Shown: piece after piece, positions 36,234-45,453 of the stretch
How the letters are laid out: the number at the start of each line of letters is the position of its first letter
Numbering within the stretch: position 1 is the first letter of the stretch
The notes under the pieces: model-generated
What the model saw: only the letters and a program-made list of their open reading frames with translations
What the model was told of the DNA's origin: nothing
Database searches by the model: none
Source of the DNA: Candidatus Paceibacterota bacterium
Lineage (GTDB): Bacteria; Actinomycetota; Actinomycetes; Nanopelagicales; Nanopelagicaceae
Assembly (NCBI GenBank): GCA_035530615.1
Contig: DATKUL010000003.1
Span: 124,001 to 188,000, forward strand
Length of the DNA stretch: 64,000 nucleotides
Direction of reading: 5' to 3'
Program-made: the position numbers and the translations under genes

Positions 36234-37357
36234 ATCTTCATTTCCTTGTAGAGATCTAAGTATTTTTCGGCACCTTTGTCGATGTCAAAATATTTCTCAG
36301 CAAGTTGGCGGCATCTCATGGGCGTTTCTGGATCAGACATGAGGTTGAGGAGCACTTCTGCCTTTATGGAGAGATCTTTTGGCGAACCATCGAGGATTAC
36401 TCCAGCGTTGAATTCCGTTAAGTACTCGTCAAAGTCACCAAGTCCTGCATTTACAACCACTGGTTTGCCGCATGCGAGAAACTCTGCAACTTTTGTTGGC
36501 ATAGCTGCCTTGAGTGATGGTCCTGCATCCAATTTGCAGATGGACAAGCCGAAACTATATTCAGAAATACGATTGGCCATTTCGTTCTGCGTTGACTCAA
36601 ATACGTGACTCTCTCCAGCGTCTAGAGATCTGCGATGTGATTCGTGAGGACGAGCCCAGTGGACTTCTATTTTTGCGCGTGTGGAGAGCTCGTCAATAAA
36701 TTTCTTGCTAAGGCCAAGATCGTAGTAATTGTTGTAGGTCCCTGAGTACAGCCCCCTGAAGGGTGAATTGATCGCCGGGTTGAATTTAAAGCGATCTAAA
36801 TCAACGGCCGTTGGCACGACGATGCGTAATTTAGGTAAGCGATGATGCCGGCGTTCAAGTTCCGGCACGACGCTATGCGTAAGAGTGGACACTGCAGATG
36901 CGTTGAAACTAGAAATATTTTCGAGAAGTCGGTACGACCTCAGAACTCGTTTTTTAAGGGGGTTCGGTTCGATGTATGCCTTTTGATCGGCCCACAAACT
37001 CCGAACGTCCCAGAGAATGGGAGCTCTTCTGGAAAGACTCGCCGCAACAGCGGGGATGTCACTTCGCGCGTGAATCACATTTGTTTCAGGAATGTGCTTG
37101 CTGATTTCCATGAGCCGAGTGAATCCACCGAGTGCTCCGTTGGCCTTGAATTGGCGCAAATCCCACTGAACACCTAGCGATCTGAGTAGATCTCGAGTGG
37201 CGGAAGATGGCTCGACCTTTTCAAAGCTGATCAAGTTAATGGATAGGCCCGCCGAGGAGAGGCGCTGCATGAGCGGCAGGATCTGGCTTGAGCCCACGCC
37301 CTCAGAAACAGAATCCACTGTTATGTAGGAAAGGTCAAACTTCCTTGGCTGAGACAA
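36230..37357 (-). CDS. GT4-like glycosyltransferase
   Basis: A 375-residue GT-B protein from a TTG start. The N-terminal part has SEGVGSSQILPLMQRL and NVIHARSDIPAVAASL, and the C-terminal domain has AAMPTKVAEFLACGKPVVVN near 283-302, the usual acceptor/donor motif of group 1 transferases. It ends convergently with the ABC transporter. First of two adjacent transferases on the minus strand. Confidence 0.78.
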   Translation of the reverse strand: MSQPRKFDLSYITVDSVSEGVGSSQILPLMQRLSSAGLSINLISFEKVEPSSATRDLLRSLGVQWDLRQFKANGALGGFTRLMEISKHIPETNVIHARSDIPAVAASLSRRAPILWDVRSLWADQKAYIEPNPLKKRVLRSYRLLENISSFNASAVSTLTHSVVPELERRHHRLPKLRIVVPTAVDLDRFKFNPAINSPFRGLYSGTYNNYYDLGLSKKFIDELSTRAKIEVHWARPHESHRRSLDAGESHVFESTQNEMANRISEYSFGLSICKLDAGPSLKAAMPTKVAEFLACGKPVVVNAGLGDFDEYLTEFNAGVILDGSPKDLSIKAEVLLNLMSDPETPMRCRQLAEKYFDIDKGAEKYLDLYKEMKI

Positions 37358-37387
37358 AGAGCATTCCTCTCAAGTGGGGTGACGTAC

Positions 37388-38440
37388 CTAGAGTACAGAT
37401 TGGAATGCTTGATCCCATTTAGAGAGCAGAATTTCGCTGTTGTGATTCTGCGCAAGATAGTTCTGACCTCTGGTCACAACGTCCCGCGCAAACTCGTGAT
37501 CTTCGAGTACCTGAGACAACTTAGATTCCCATTCTTTAGGAGTTTCGCATATGGTGTCGGTCCCAGCGCTCATTGCCACCCTCTTGTAAGCGGGACTTGA
37601 AGAAGTAAGACAAGGAAGACCGAGACGCCACATGATCAACAACCGATTCTCCGGTTTCATAAATTGAAGTTTATTCTGCAATTGAATAGGGATGATCGAA
37701 GCAGTTGATCGTCTGGCAGCATCAACTAGGTTAGATTGAGTCCACGGGATGATTTCAGAGGATTCATATGCTCCATGAAGACTTCTTCTGAGCAGCGATG
37801 AGGTTTGACCTGAAAAGAATTTTCCTAAAAGGCGATAGTAATTGGGATCAGTAACGAAATTTAAATGGATGCCACGACTCTTCTGTAGATTTTCGAGAGC
37901 CTCACGAATTTGCGCCACGCCCGCAAGAGTGGCGGGCATTCCCTCCCAGAGAATTTGTGGAGGTTGAGTTGAGTTCTGGGAGTGATCGCCGAAGGGAAGA
38001 AGTGGCATCTCTTCATGAGAATCCAAAATCACGTGAACATTTGTCGAATACGTGAGAATCATTTCGCGCTGTTCGGTGGAGCTGCAAATGACGGCAGCAG
38101 ATTGTGAGCATAGATTGGCAACAAACTTTGTAAATGGCTTTGGCGTGCCAGAAAGTTGACCGGCAAGAACCTTGGAGGTTCCTCGGAACCAGTCGTGGAG
38201 AACTGACTCAGTGGCTAAATATCCGTCCACTAAGTCAAAAACTATTGGAGCACCGCTCGTTTCTTTCTTGTAGGCGCTTAAGTTCGATCTTTCGGAGAGG
38301 AGCAAAACATCATAAGGTTCGTTCAAATCCAGAACAATTTCATGCCCGCGATTCTTTGCCCAGAATGCGACTCTCCTGCGATCGCCAGGCGCCGATAAGT
38401 CCTGACTGATCGGCACATAGCCGATTCGAATCCTTCTCAT
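37388..38440 (-). CDS. putative glycosyltransferase (GT-B, family 1-like)
   Basis: A 350-residue protein with weak GT-B features: YVPISQDLSAPGDRRRVAFW near the start, PIVFDLVDGYLATES, and a C-terminal MKPENRLLIMWRLGLPCLTS followed by a terminal helix ERLS-like region. The sequence is too divergent for a family number. Context between a GT4 and an RmlC-like gene supports a glycosyltransferase. Its start overlaps the RmlC-like stop by four bases. Confidence 0.6.
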   Translation of the reverse strand: MRRIRIGYVPISQDLSAPGDRRRVAFWAKNRGHEIVLDLNEPYDVLLLSERSNLSAYKKETSGAPIVFDLVDGYLATESVLHDWFRGTSKVLAGQLSGTPKPFTKFVANLCSQSAAVICSSTEQREMILTYSTNVHVILDSHEEMPLLPFGDHSQNSTQPPQILWEGMPATLAGVAQIREALENLQKSRGIHLNFVTDPNYYRLLGKFFSGQTSSLLRRSLHGAYESSEIIPWTQSNLVDAARRSTASIIPIQLQNKLQFMKPENRLLIMWRLGLPCLTSSSPAYKRVAMSAGTDTICETPKEWESKLSQVLEDHEFARDVVTRGQNYLAQNHNSEILLSKWDQAFQSVL

Positions 38441-39003
38441 GTTCTCTCAGGACTGTGGGGTGATATCGCCTCCGCAAGCAATATTCCATCTTTGTCTTTA
38501 GTAGAGATCTGAGAGATCGGGAGGGGCCAAGTAATTCTTAGTGAGGGGTCTGAGTAGAGGAGTGATCGTCCACTCGTAGGAACATATTCGCCGCAGATCC
38601 CATAAATTACTTTTGTATTTGGTGTAAGTGTCTGAAAACCGTGTGCAATTCCTTTGGGCAGGATCAATGTTGTGGGATGGTCAGCATCCAACTCAATGCT
38701 CGCCCACCGTCCAACAGTGGATGAGTCTGGCCTTAGGTCGACTATGACGTCGTAAATCCTGCCTTCGATGCAAAGAATTAGTTTCTCTTCCTCATGTGGA
38801 GGCACCTGGAAATGCAATCCTCTTAGGGTTCCAGCCGAGGTGTTTTCTGAGATGGCCAACGAATCAATATTTAGACAAGAACCCATTGATCGATATTCGT
38901 CGACTTCAAAGAACTTGGTGAATGATCCGCGGTTGTCAGGAACTCGATTAGCCTTGATCGCTCTTACGCCTTGAATTTGTTCGAGTGCGACGGATGTTTT
39001 CAT
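38437..39003 (-). CDS. dTDP-4-dehydrorhamnose 3,5-epimerase-like protein
   Basis: A 188-residue RmlC-fold cupin with NRGSFTKFFE, TLRGLHFQVPPHEEEKLI (His of RGLHFQ as catalytic base), VIVDLRPDS and PKGIAHGFQTL. It would epimerise a dTDP- or CDP-4-keto sugar at C3 and/or C5. RmlD is not beside it; instead a sugar C-methyltransferase follows upstream, as in pathways for branched 3-C-methyl sugars. So a non-rhamnose product is likely. Confidence 0.85.
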   Translation of the reverse strand: MKTSVALEQIQGVRAIKANRVPDNRGSFTKFFEVDEYRSMGSCLNIDSLAISENTSAGTLRGLHFQVPPHEEEKLILCIEGRIYDVIVDLRPDSSTVGRWASIELDADHPTTLILPKGIAHGFQTLTPNTKVIYGICGEYVPTSGRSLLYSDPSLRITWPLPISQISTKDKDGILLAEAISPHSPERT

Positions 39004-40254
39004 CTAGGAAATCATTTCTAGGGTAGGTATAACTTGCCAAATTCGAGTATCGCTGGAACTTTGCATTCTTATAAGGGGGATTAATTCATTCTTGATATTC
39101 CAAGGGAAGATGATGATGTCGGTTGGATTCATTTCATACATCTTCTCCGGGGAGATGATTGGGATTCCTTGAACAGGCATAAATCGTCCTTGCTTCTCGT
39201 AACTTGTATCCGCAATTCCGATTATCCAATCTTTCTGGATTTTTGAGGCGTTTATTAGGGTGCTGGCTTTGGCTGCGGCCCCAAATCCGTAGACGGTTCG
39301 CCCTTCTTGATGGGCCCGGTTTAGCCAATCGTGGAAGGAACGAAGAGTGGACTCAACCCGCGCTGCAAAAGAATCCCAGGCTTCTACATCGAAGAGCCCA
39401 GAGTCGATCTCCCTGGAGACAGAGTTTTCAACCTGCCCGCTGCTTGGCGTCGCCGACCCTTGGAGACGAAGCCAGTACCTATTGGATCCTCCGTGTGTAT
39501 TGATCCTCTCAACTTCGAAAAGCTCCAGGCCAAACTCGGCGGCTATAACTTTGACGGAGTGAGCGGTGAGGTACGAATAATGTTCATGATAAATAGTGTC
39601 GAATTGATTGCCCTCAAGGAAATTCATCAAGGAGGGATTCTCGATGCTGATGAGAGTATTTGGGCCGGCCATTTTGGCAAGGCCAGAAATGAAATCGCGA
39701 ATGTCGGGAACGTGAGCCATGACATTGTTGGCGACGATCAACCTGGGGTGGCCCTTTCTTTCAAGTAATGACTCAGCAAAAGCCAAGCCAAAGAATTCAC
39801 TCTCGGTGGGGATGCCCTTTTTAAGGGCGATTTCTGCGACATTTTCGGCTGGCTCTATACCAAGAACTCGGACGCCAAGGTCTATGAAGTGTTGAAGGAG
39901 GTATCCATCATTGCTCGCGACCTCGAGAACCCAATCTTTATTCTGGAAATTCAACCGTTTGGTTACCTGAGTCGCATAAATTCTGGCATGTTCAATGAAG
40001 CTTGCGCTCATGGACGAGAGGTACCGGTAATCACGAAAAAGACGGCTCGGTGTCACGACATCTTCTACTTGTCCTAGCCCGCAGCGGCGGCATATCCGCA
40101 AGTGGAGAGGAAATTTCTCTACTAGCTCAGATTCAGCCTGCCAGAGTTCGTTCGCAATGGGGAGGTCGCCCAAGTCGATGGCAGAGAACAATTCAGAGTG
40201 ATTGCAGCCACGACAAAAATCCCTGCCTCGCCCAGGTATGAATGGATTAGCCAT
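39004..40254 (-). CDS. sugar C-methyltransferase (TylCIII/NovU-like)
   Basis: The ATG at 40254 gives 416 residues in the three-domain layout of nucleotide-sugar 3-C- or 5-C-methyltransferases: an N-terminal zinc site (CRGC ... CRRCG), a SAM domain with WVLEVASNDGYLLQHF, and a C-terminal domain with YGFGAAAKASTLIN. His/Glu residues in the DTIYHEHYSYLT block are the catalytic pair of TylC3/TcaB9 relatives. A longer start at 40311 adds 19 residues unlike the family. With the RmlC-like gene it would make a C-methyl branched deoxysugar. Confidence 0.85.
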   Translation of the reverse strand: MANPFIPGRGRDFCRGCNHSELFSAIDLGDLPIANELWQAESELVEKFPLHLRICRRCGLGQVEDVVTPSRLFRDYRYLSSMSASFIEHARIYATQVTKRLNFQNKDWVLEVASNDGYLLQHFIDLGVRVLGIEPAENVAEIALKKGIPTESEFFGLAFAESLLERKGHPRLIVANNVMAHVPDIRDFISGLAKMAGPNTLISIENPSLMNFLEGNQFDTIYHEHYSYLTAHSVKVIAAEFGLELFEVERINTHGGSNRYWLRLQGSATPSSGQVENSVSREIDSGLFDVEAWDSFAARVESTLRSFHDWLNRAHQEGRTVYGFGAAAKASTLINASKIQKDWIIGIADTSYEKQGRFMPVQGIPIISPEKMYEMNPTDIIIFPWNIKNELIPLIRMQSSSDTRIWQVIPTLEMIS

Positions 40255-40332
40255 GGATGCCTGGGATATATGAGCGCATGGGGTAAGACTAGTGGTTGGT
40301 GTTATTCGCAAACCTGATACCTGGTAAAAGCA

Positions 40333-40415
40333 GAAACCCCTCGAAGATCCAGGGGCGCTATCTGCCCACTTTGGCGTTGGCGGCCCTGTAGTCAGAGCGA
40401 GCGCAATCCATGCGA
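40333..40415 (-). repeat. 83-base gene-tail/terminator repeat, copy A
   Basis: This segment aligns without gaps to 43098-43180 with about nine differences. On the minus strand both read the same open tail, RSDYRAAN(A/H)KVGR then stop, with mostly third-position changes, followed by the hairpin CCCCTGGATCTTCGAGGGG. So the repeat is the 3' end of some coding gene plus its terminator. The parent gene is not recognised. Confidence 0.7.
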
Positions 40416-40487
40416 TCCGTGGCTTTTTTGGAAGAGATTGAATGTTTGACTAATCTAAAACCGTGAAAACTTTGACGGAACCACAGT

Positions 40488-41206
40488 ATGACTCCTGAGC
40501 GAATCGGTGTAGTTGGTGCTGGGATCATCGGGCGTGCAGTTGCGCGGCGACTTGGAGAGTTGCGCGGCGACGCGATGATCACGGTCATCGATAAGGAAGT
40601 CACGGTCGGTGCTCATCAGACCTCACACAACAGTGGAGTTGTGCACGCCGGGATCTACTACGCCCCCGATTCCCTCAAGGCGATCTTGTGTAAGCGAGGG
40701 GATCCAAGAATGATCTGGTCAACGGTTTGATCTATCCAGTGCCGGATCCGAACTATCCATTCTTGGGTGTTCATTTCACCCGCCGCATTGATGGGCATGT
40801 AGACGTTGGCCCAAATGCTGTGTTGGCCATGTCGCGGGAGGGCTACCTTCGTCGTGACATATCACCTAAAGATCTCTGGACTACATTGCGCTGGCCCGGC
40901 TTTCAGAAGTTGGCTCGGACTCACTGGAAGATGGGGATCTCTGAGGTTGTCGGATCCATGAGCAAGCATCAATTCTTGAAGCGTGCCCGAACTTACGTGC
41001 CCGAACTTCGCGACCAGGATGTGGTGCGAGCGGGTTCCGGAGTTCGTGCTCAGGCAGTCGACCGCGACGGCAGTCTGGTTGAAGACTTCCGGATCCATCG
41101 ACTTGGTCGTGTATTGGCGGTGCGCAATGCGCCATCTCCAGCGGCTACGTCCAGTCTGGCTATCGCCGAGTATGTATGTGACGAACTCTTCAAGGGCGAT
41201 AACTAG
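40488..41206 (+). pseudogene. decayed L-2-hydroxyglutarate oxidase (lhgO) with internal deletion
   Basis: Two pieces of one LhgO gene survive. Bases 40488-40730 encode the FAD-binding N-terminus (GVVGAGIIGRAVARR, then HQTSHNSGVVHAGIYYAPDS). Bases about 40727-41206, in another frame, encode the C-terminus (IYPVPDPNYPFLGVHFTRRI, GPNAVLAMSREGY). Together they hold about 239 of the usual 400 residues, so roughly 160 codons were deleted and the frame was lost at the junction near 40700-40730. A relative with an intact start lies at 1-543. Confidence 0.88.
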
Positions 41207-41345
41207 CCTGCTTGATCCGATCACGGCAAATGGTTATCTAGGTCTGCGGCGTCTCTGGTCTTGGCCAGGGCGTGGCTCGCCTTCTCTGTTCACAAGGGCC
41301 ACTGACCTTTCGGAAGTATTGGGTAATCCTCTTACCCTTCCAGAC

Positions 41346-41990
41346 GTGAGCAAGCCAACCGCAATCGTCTATGTTGATGGGTTTAATTTGTATCGGAGGG
41401 CTTTGAAAGGGACACCTTATAAGTGGCTCGATCTGCTTGCTTTGTCCTCAGCACTTCTTTATGAGTATGACGTCATTCTTGTTCGATATTTCACTGCTCA
41501 TATTTCTCCTATGCCGAATGATCTCTCTCAAGGGCAGAGGCAACAGGCGTATCTTCGCGCCCTGACAGTGAACCACAAGATCAAGATTCACTTAGGCAAG
41601 TTTAGATCAGATGCTCGACTCATGCCGTTGCATCCTTGGGAGTTCAATGTAGATGGGCGCCCTAAGACTGTGAAAGTCAAAAAGACAGAAGAGAAAGGTT
41701 CTGATGTCAATCTTGCGACATATTTTCTCTTCGATATCTTCACCAAGAAGGCAGATGTATTTGTCATCTTGACAAATGATTCAGATTTGGCTGAACCTCT
41801 CCGTTTAGCGAAAGATGAATTGGGACAGACTGTTGGCCTCATCTTGCCAACGGATACACCATCATCGGAGCTACTCAAAGTTGATCCACAGATCATTCGC
41901 CAGATTCGCCAAGGAGCGCTAACAATCTCTCAGTTACCTAAGGATCTCTATGATCGTCACGGAACGATAACAAAACCAGAGTCTTGGTAA
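41346..41990 (+). CDS. NYN-domain protein (PIN-like nuclease family)
   Basis: From a GTG at 41346 the product has 214 residues. The acidic residues of the NYN/LabA family are in place: AIVYVDGFNLYRR at the N-terminus, KGSDVNLATYFLFD in the middle and VILTNDSDLAEPLR near 145-158. NYN domains are PIN-like ribonucleases in RNA decay or defence. No ribosome site is obvious. It is flanked by a pseudogene and a helicase-end fragment, so it is probably an acquired cassette gene. Confidence 0.82.
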   Translation: MSKPTAIVYVDGFNLYRRALKGTPYKWLDLLALSSALLYEYDVILVRYFTAHISPMPNDLSQGQRQQAYLRALTVNHKIKIHLGKFRSDARLMPLHPWEFNVDGRPKTVKVKKTEEKGSDVNLATYFLFDIFTKKADVFVILTNDSDLAEPLRLAKDELGQTVGLILPTDTPSSELLKVDPQIIRQIRQGALTISQLPKDLYDRHGTITKPESW

Positions 41991-41995
41991 AAGCA

Positions 41996-42021
41996 GAAAT
42001 CCCGACCGAAGCCGGGATTTC
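41996..42021. terminator. hairpin, probable terminator
   Basis: GAAATCCCG and CGGGATTTC form a perfect nine-base stem with an eight-base loop, six bases after the NYN stop. On the minus strand it is followed by CTGCTTTTACC. The bases GGTAAAAGCAGAAA before it recur at 40323-40336 before repeat copy A. Confidence 0.6.
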
Positions 42022-42052
42022 GCAGCCAGCCACCGAAGGGACTGGGGGTGTT

Positions 42053-42256
42053 GAGGAAAATATAGCAGATTTGTCTGGGCCTACGTCGTCTCTGGTCTTG
42101 TCCTGGGTGTGGCTTGCGACTAACGAATTTAGGCTTTTCCACGATGGGTGCAATATATGCAATCCCACTTGGCTCTTTGGAACCAGTGATGGATACCAAT
42201 TCTGCGTGGTGTGGACCGACATCAACGAATTTAGGCTAAACGCCCGCACGCGAGGT
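42053..42256 (-). pseudogene. duplicate fragment of the DEAD-box helicase 3' end
   Basis: About 200 bases match the last 65 codons of the helicase at 43195-43398 at roughly 85% identity in the same orientation. Codon phase is kept, e.g. LVSITGSKEPSGIAYIAP is recognisable, but the stop codon is changed to CAA and the upstream part is absent. The mixture of silent and conservative changes suggests it came from a different helicase allele rather than a fresh copy. Confidence 0.8.
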
Positions 42257-42351
42257 TAAGCCACGTGCTATCCCCAATCGGGTCTTGAACTCTTCTTTGA
42301 GATGCGAATAAAGATATCTTTGCCCAGCAATTCATTCGCTGCCGGGAGACC

Positions 42352-43095
42352 TTGTTGGCAAATATTTACTGTTATGTTGATGAATACGGTGATATTGGAA
42401 CCTCACATAAGTCGTCACCCGTTTTCGTGCTTTCCGGGGTACTTGTTGCAGAAGAAGACGTTTTTGCAAGTCGAGAATTAATGATAAGCCTTCGCGTTGA
42501 TCTCGCTCAAGGATCAAAAAGTCTACATTGGGTTAAGAATGCTCGTAACTGGGATAGACGCCAACATATCGTCGATAGTATTTCAAAGTTACCATTGAAG
42601 TTGATTTTTACGGTAGCGGTCAAACGTGACTTGCGAGCGCCCTACCCATTGTCAAGTCAAGATGGCGCGGCGCTTCTATGGGCAACGCAACTTCTGGCGG
42701 AACGTGCACTTCTCGCTGCTCGAGATTGGCCCGGAGGTTCCCGTCATCTAAAACTTCGACTTTCAAGCATTAAAGGCTGGAATGCTCAACGCACAATTGA
42801 TTCTTTAACTCGAGCAAGATTGGAGTCGACCTGGGTTCCGTGGGGCTTGCTTGAAGAGCCCGTCAAGATATTGAGTAATGCAGAACTTGATGGTCTTCAA
42901 CTGGCAGATCAAGTGTGCGGAGCTTTTGGCGCGGCGATTACGCCCGGTGTATTAAGTAGCAATTTGGATGTCTCGCATTTTGCAAAACTTTATCCCTTGA
43001 TTAGAAGGAGTGGAGCGGGGGAAATATTGAATTATGGAATCAAGGAAACGAGCCCATTTGTAACGACATTGCCATGGTGGGGAACACTTGGATAA
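42352..43095 (+). CDS. DUF3800 domain protein
   Basis: A 247-residue protein from a TTG start with the DUF3800 signature: YCYVDEYGDIG near the N-terminus and DGLQLADQVCGAFGAA near 185-200. The conserved acidic residues suggest an RNase H-like nuclease fold. The family is common in phages, mobile elements and defence islands, and its function is not settled. It lies alone between a helicase-end duplicate and repeat copy C, and its stop is two bases before that repeat. Confidence 0.82.
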   Translation: MLANIYCYVDEYGDIGTSHKSSPVFVLSGVLVAEEDVFASRELMISLRVDLAQGSKSLHWVKNARNWDRRQHIVDSISKLPLKLIFTVAVKRDLRAPYPLSSQDGAALLWATQLLAERALLAARDWPGGSRHLKLRLSSIKGWNAQRTIDSLTRARLESTWVPWGLLEEPVKILSNAELDGLQLADQVCGAFGAAITPGVLSSNLDVSHFAKLYPLIRRSGAGEILNYGIKETSPFVTTLPWWGTLG

Positions 43096-43097
43096 AC

Positions 43098-43180
43098 GAA
43101 ACCCCTCGAAGATCCAGGGGCACTATCTACCAACCTTGTGGTTGGCGGCCCTGTAGTCAGAGCGAGTGCGATCCCTGCGA
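43098..43180 (-). repeat. 83-base gene-tail/terminator repeat, copy C
   Basis: Gapless partner of 40333-40415 (about 89% identical). It lies just downstream of the helicase stop on the same strand and ends in the same hairpin, so it probably terminates the helicase message. The open tail TRSDYRAANHKVGR is not in frame with the helicase. Confidence 0.7.
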
Positions 43181-43214
43181 CCCTCGAGGGGCTTCTGAGG
43201 AAAATATAGCAGAT

Positions 43215-45233
43215 CTATCTAGGCCTACGTCGTCTCTGGTCTTGTCCTGGGCGTGGCTTGCGACCACCGAATTTCGGTTTATCTGCGACTGGTGCAATGT
43301 ATGCAATCCCACTTGGCTCTTTGGAACCAGTGATGGATACCAATTCTGCATGGTGCGGACGGACGTCGACGAACTTGGGGTAAACGCCCGCACGTGAAGT
43401 GAGTCCGCGGACGGCACTCTGCTGTTTGGATGTAGCAAGAGTCACGACGACACCTGCTTCTCCGGCACGAGCTGTTCGACCAGCGCGGTGGAGGTAATCC
43501 TTGTGATCGGTTGGTGCGTCAACGTGAACTACCAATGAGACGTCATCGACGTGGATACCGCGCGCTGCGACATCTGTGGCAACTAACGCCGCGGTTGGAT
43601 TGGATTTGAAGTGCTCAAGTGTCCGCGTACGGACGGCTTGTGACTTTCCACCGTGGAGTGCACCAACAGCAACGCCGACACTTGCGAGTTTGTCTGCAAG
43701 ACGATCGGCACCGCGTTGTGTCTTAACAAAGAGGATTGTGCGGCCATCGCGGGAAGCGATTTGTGCCGTGATCTCGTCCTTGTCACTTGGGTGCATCACA
43801 AGAACGTGGTGTTCCATGGTGCTGACAGAGGCACGGTCATTTTGAAGTGAATGAGTCTTTGGGTTGTTGAGGTATTTCTTGACGAGTGAATCAACGCCAC
43901 GATCAAGAGTTGCGCTGAAGAGCAGGCGCTGACCGTTTGGTCGGGCTTGATCAAGAATTTCTTTGACAACCGGCAAGAAGCCCATGTCGGCCATCTGATC
44001 GGCTTCATCAAGAACGGTGATTTGTAGATCATCGAGTTGAACCTCACCGCGGTTGAGAAGATCAATGAGGCGACCAGGAGTTGCAACCAGGATTGGGCAG
44101 CTCTTGCGCATGGCAGTGATCTGCTTTGCGTACGGCATTCCACCGGCGATGACAACCGAGTCAAGACGGATTGCCTTGGCCAGGGGAGTAATAACATCGT
44201 TAATTTGTAGCGCTAATTCGCGAGTTGGTGTGAGGATCAAACCAAGTGGGCGGTGAGGGGCTGCTTGCTTGCCCTGCAGGTTGCTGAGCATCGCCAGGCC
44301 GAACGCCAGAGTCTTGCCCGAACCAGTCTGTCCGCGACCAAGAATGTCATCTCCATTGAGTGCATCCGGAAGGGTGGCAACCTGAATTGGGAAGGGTGAA
44401 TTAATTCCTTGGCTGGTAAGGATCTGTACTAGTTCAGCGGGAACCCCAAGCTCGGCGAAAGTTGTTGTGGTCTCTTCATTGGGCTTGTGGTGTGACGCTT
44501 CCACAGTGCTCTCTTGCTGGACATCGGTGATGTAATTATCGTCAGCACCGAAATCTTCGCCATAGCCGCTGCTTGAGTGGGATGGCGAATGAGAATTTGA
44601 ATGTGATGCAAAAGTGTTCTTTGATCGCGAAGTCGTCGCGCGGTTGAAAGTACGGTTATTTGGCGTAGCGGTTCCGCTGTGGGCGCTGCGAGTTGGAGCA
44701 GTGGTGCGCTTTCCACCGGGGATGAACTTGACGCGCTTCTGCGGTTCAAAATTAGGACGGCCATCTCCGCGGGCAACCTCGGCGATGCGGGCATCACGGC
44801 GTGTGGTTGGACGGGTGTCTGGACGGGTTGCGGGGCGTTCTTCGCGACGGGCAGGTGCGTACTTTGAATTGCGTGGCGCAGAACGGAATTCGCCTCTTTC
44901 GGCGCGGGGCGCGGCGGTGCGAAAATCTTCGCTCCGCTCAGATCGCTCGGTTGGAGTGGTTGTGCGAGACTCGGCAAAGCGCTTGGCACGCTCAAGTGAG
45001 CGAGGGTTGTTCTTGAGGCGCTTGCTCGGGGTGTTTGTGGACCCTGGCTTGCCACCCTTAGCAAAGGCGGGCTTTGCCGACTTTGCGTAGGCAGGCTTGG
45101 ATGAAGATTTGGCCGGCCTCTCAACAGAATCCGTGGATGAGGTACGGGTAATCGGGGTGGCGGCATTTCCCTTGCGGTGAGGCTTAGGAGATTTCGCGCG
45201 CACAGGAGTTTTAGAGCGTGGTTGTAATGACAT
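43215..45233 (-). CDS. DEAD-box ATP-dependent RNA helicase with long basic N-terminal extension
   Basis: A 672-residue protein. Residues 1-250 are low-complexity, rich in Arg, Lys, Ser, Thr and Pro, and probably disordered RNA-binding. The helicase core follows: GRGQTGSGKT (motif I), VLDEADQMADMGF (motif II), LFSATL (motif III) and HRAGRTARAG (motif VI). It ends in GRKPRPGQDQRRRRPR. Such helicases act in ribosome assembly or RNA decay, often in the cold. Its 3' end is duplicated at 42053-42256. Confidence 0.92.
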   Translation of the reverse strand: MSLQPRSKTPVRAKSPKPHRKGNAATPITRTSSTDSVERPAKSSSKPAYAKSAKPAFAKGGKPGSTNTPSKRLKNNPRSLERAKRFAESRTTTPTERSERSEDFRTAAPRAERGEFRSAPRNSKYAPARREERPATRPDTRPTTRRDARIAEVARGDGRPNFEPQKRVKFIPGGKRTTAPTRSAHSGTATPNNRTFNRATTSRSKNTFASHSNSHSPSHSSSGYGEDFGADDNYITDVQQESTVEASHHKPNEETTTTFAELGVPAELVQILTSQGINSPFPIQVATLPDALNGDDILGRGQTGSGKTLAFGLAMLSNLQGKQAAPHRPLGLILTPTRELALQINDVITPLAKAIRLDSVVIAGGMPYAKQITAMRKSCPILVATPGRLIDLLNRGEVQLDDLQITVLDEADQMADMGFLPVVKEILDQARPNGQRLLFSATLDRGVDSLVKKYLNNPKTHSLQNDRASVSTMEHHVLVMHPSDKDEITAQIASRDGRTILFVKTQRGADRLADKLASVGVAVGALHGGKSQAVRTRTLEHFKSNPTAALVATDVAARGIHVDDVSLVVHVDAPTDHKDYLHRAGRTARAGEAGVVVTLATSKQQSAVRGLTSRAGVYPKFVDVRPHHAELVSITGSKEPSGIAYIAPVADKPKFGGRKPRPGQDQRRRRPR

Positions 45234-45250
45234 GTTTTAGCTATACCAAT

Positions 45251-45271
45251 CGAGACGACAAGCGCGTCTCG
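45251..45271 (-). promoter_or_regulatory. hairpin in the helicase upstream region
   Basis: CGAGACG and CGTCTCG form a perfect seven-base stem with a seven-base loop, 18 bases upstream of the helicase start. A second hairpin, AAGCGCA/TGCGCTT, is at 45342-45360. The region 45234-45557 has no gene; besides these hairpins it holds one of the direct repeats listed at 45412. The hairpins may be part of a structured 5' leader. Confidence 0.4.
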
Positions 45272-45411
45272 GTACGACTGGCCAATTCAAGCGGTATTGC
45301 GTTGGATCTGGGCCGGTCGGGTGGTGATAAGACTCGCAAGTAAGCGCAAATACTGCGCTTTAAGGGAAGAAATCACTGCTCCGGTTGGAGCAACGGGGGC
45401 AATCTTACCGT

Positions 45412-45453
45412 GGATTGTGGGTGTGGATTACCAGAGGTGGCCTGTCATGGGCG
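45412..45453 (+). repeat. direct repeat, left copy, flanking the HigBA-like module
   Basis: The core TTGTGGGTGTGGATTACCAG (45415-45434) is identical to 46380-46399, and similarity extends about 20 bases further (GGTGG..TGTC..GG.GCG). The two copies lie about 965 bases apart, on both sides of the toxin-antitoxin genes. Confidence 0.75.

Noticed and set aside
44429-45166. A 245-codon proline-rich frame on the minus strand
   Set aside because: It is an alternate frame of the low-complexity helicase tail; the composition is explained by the real frame.
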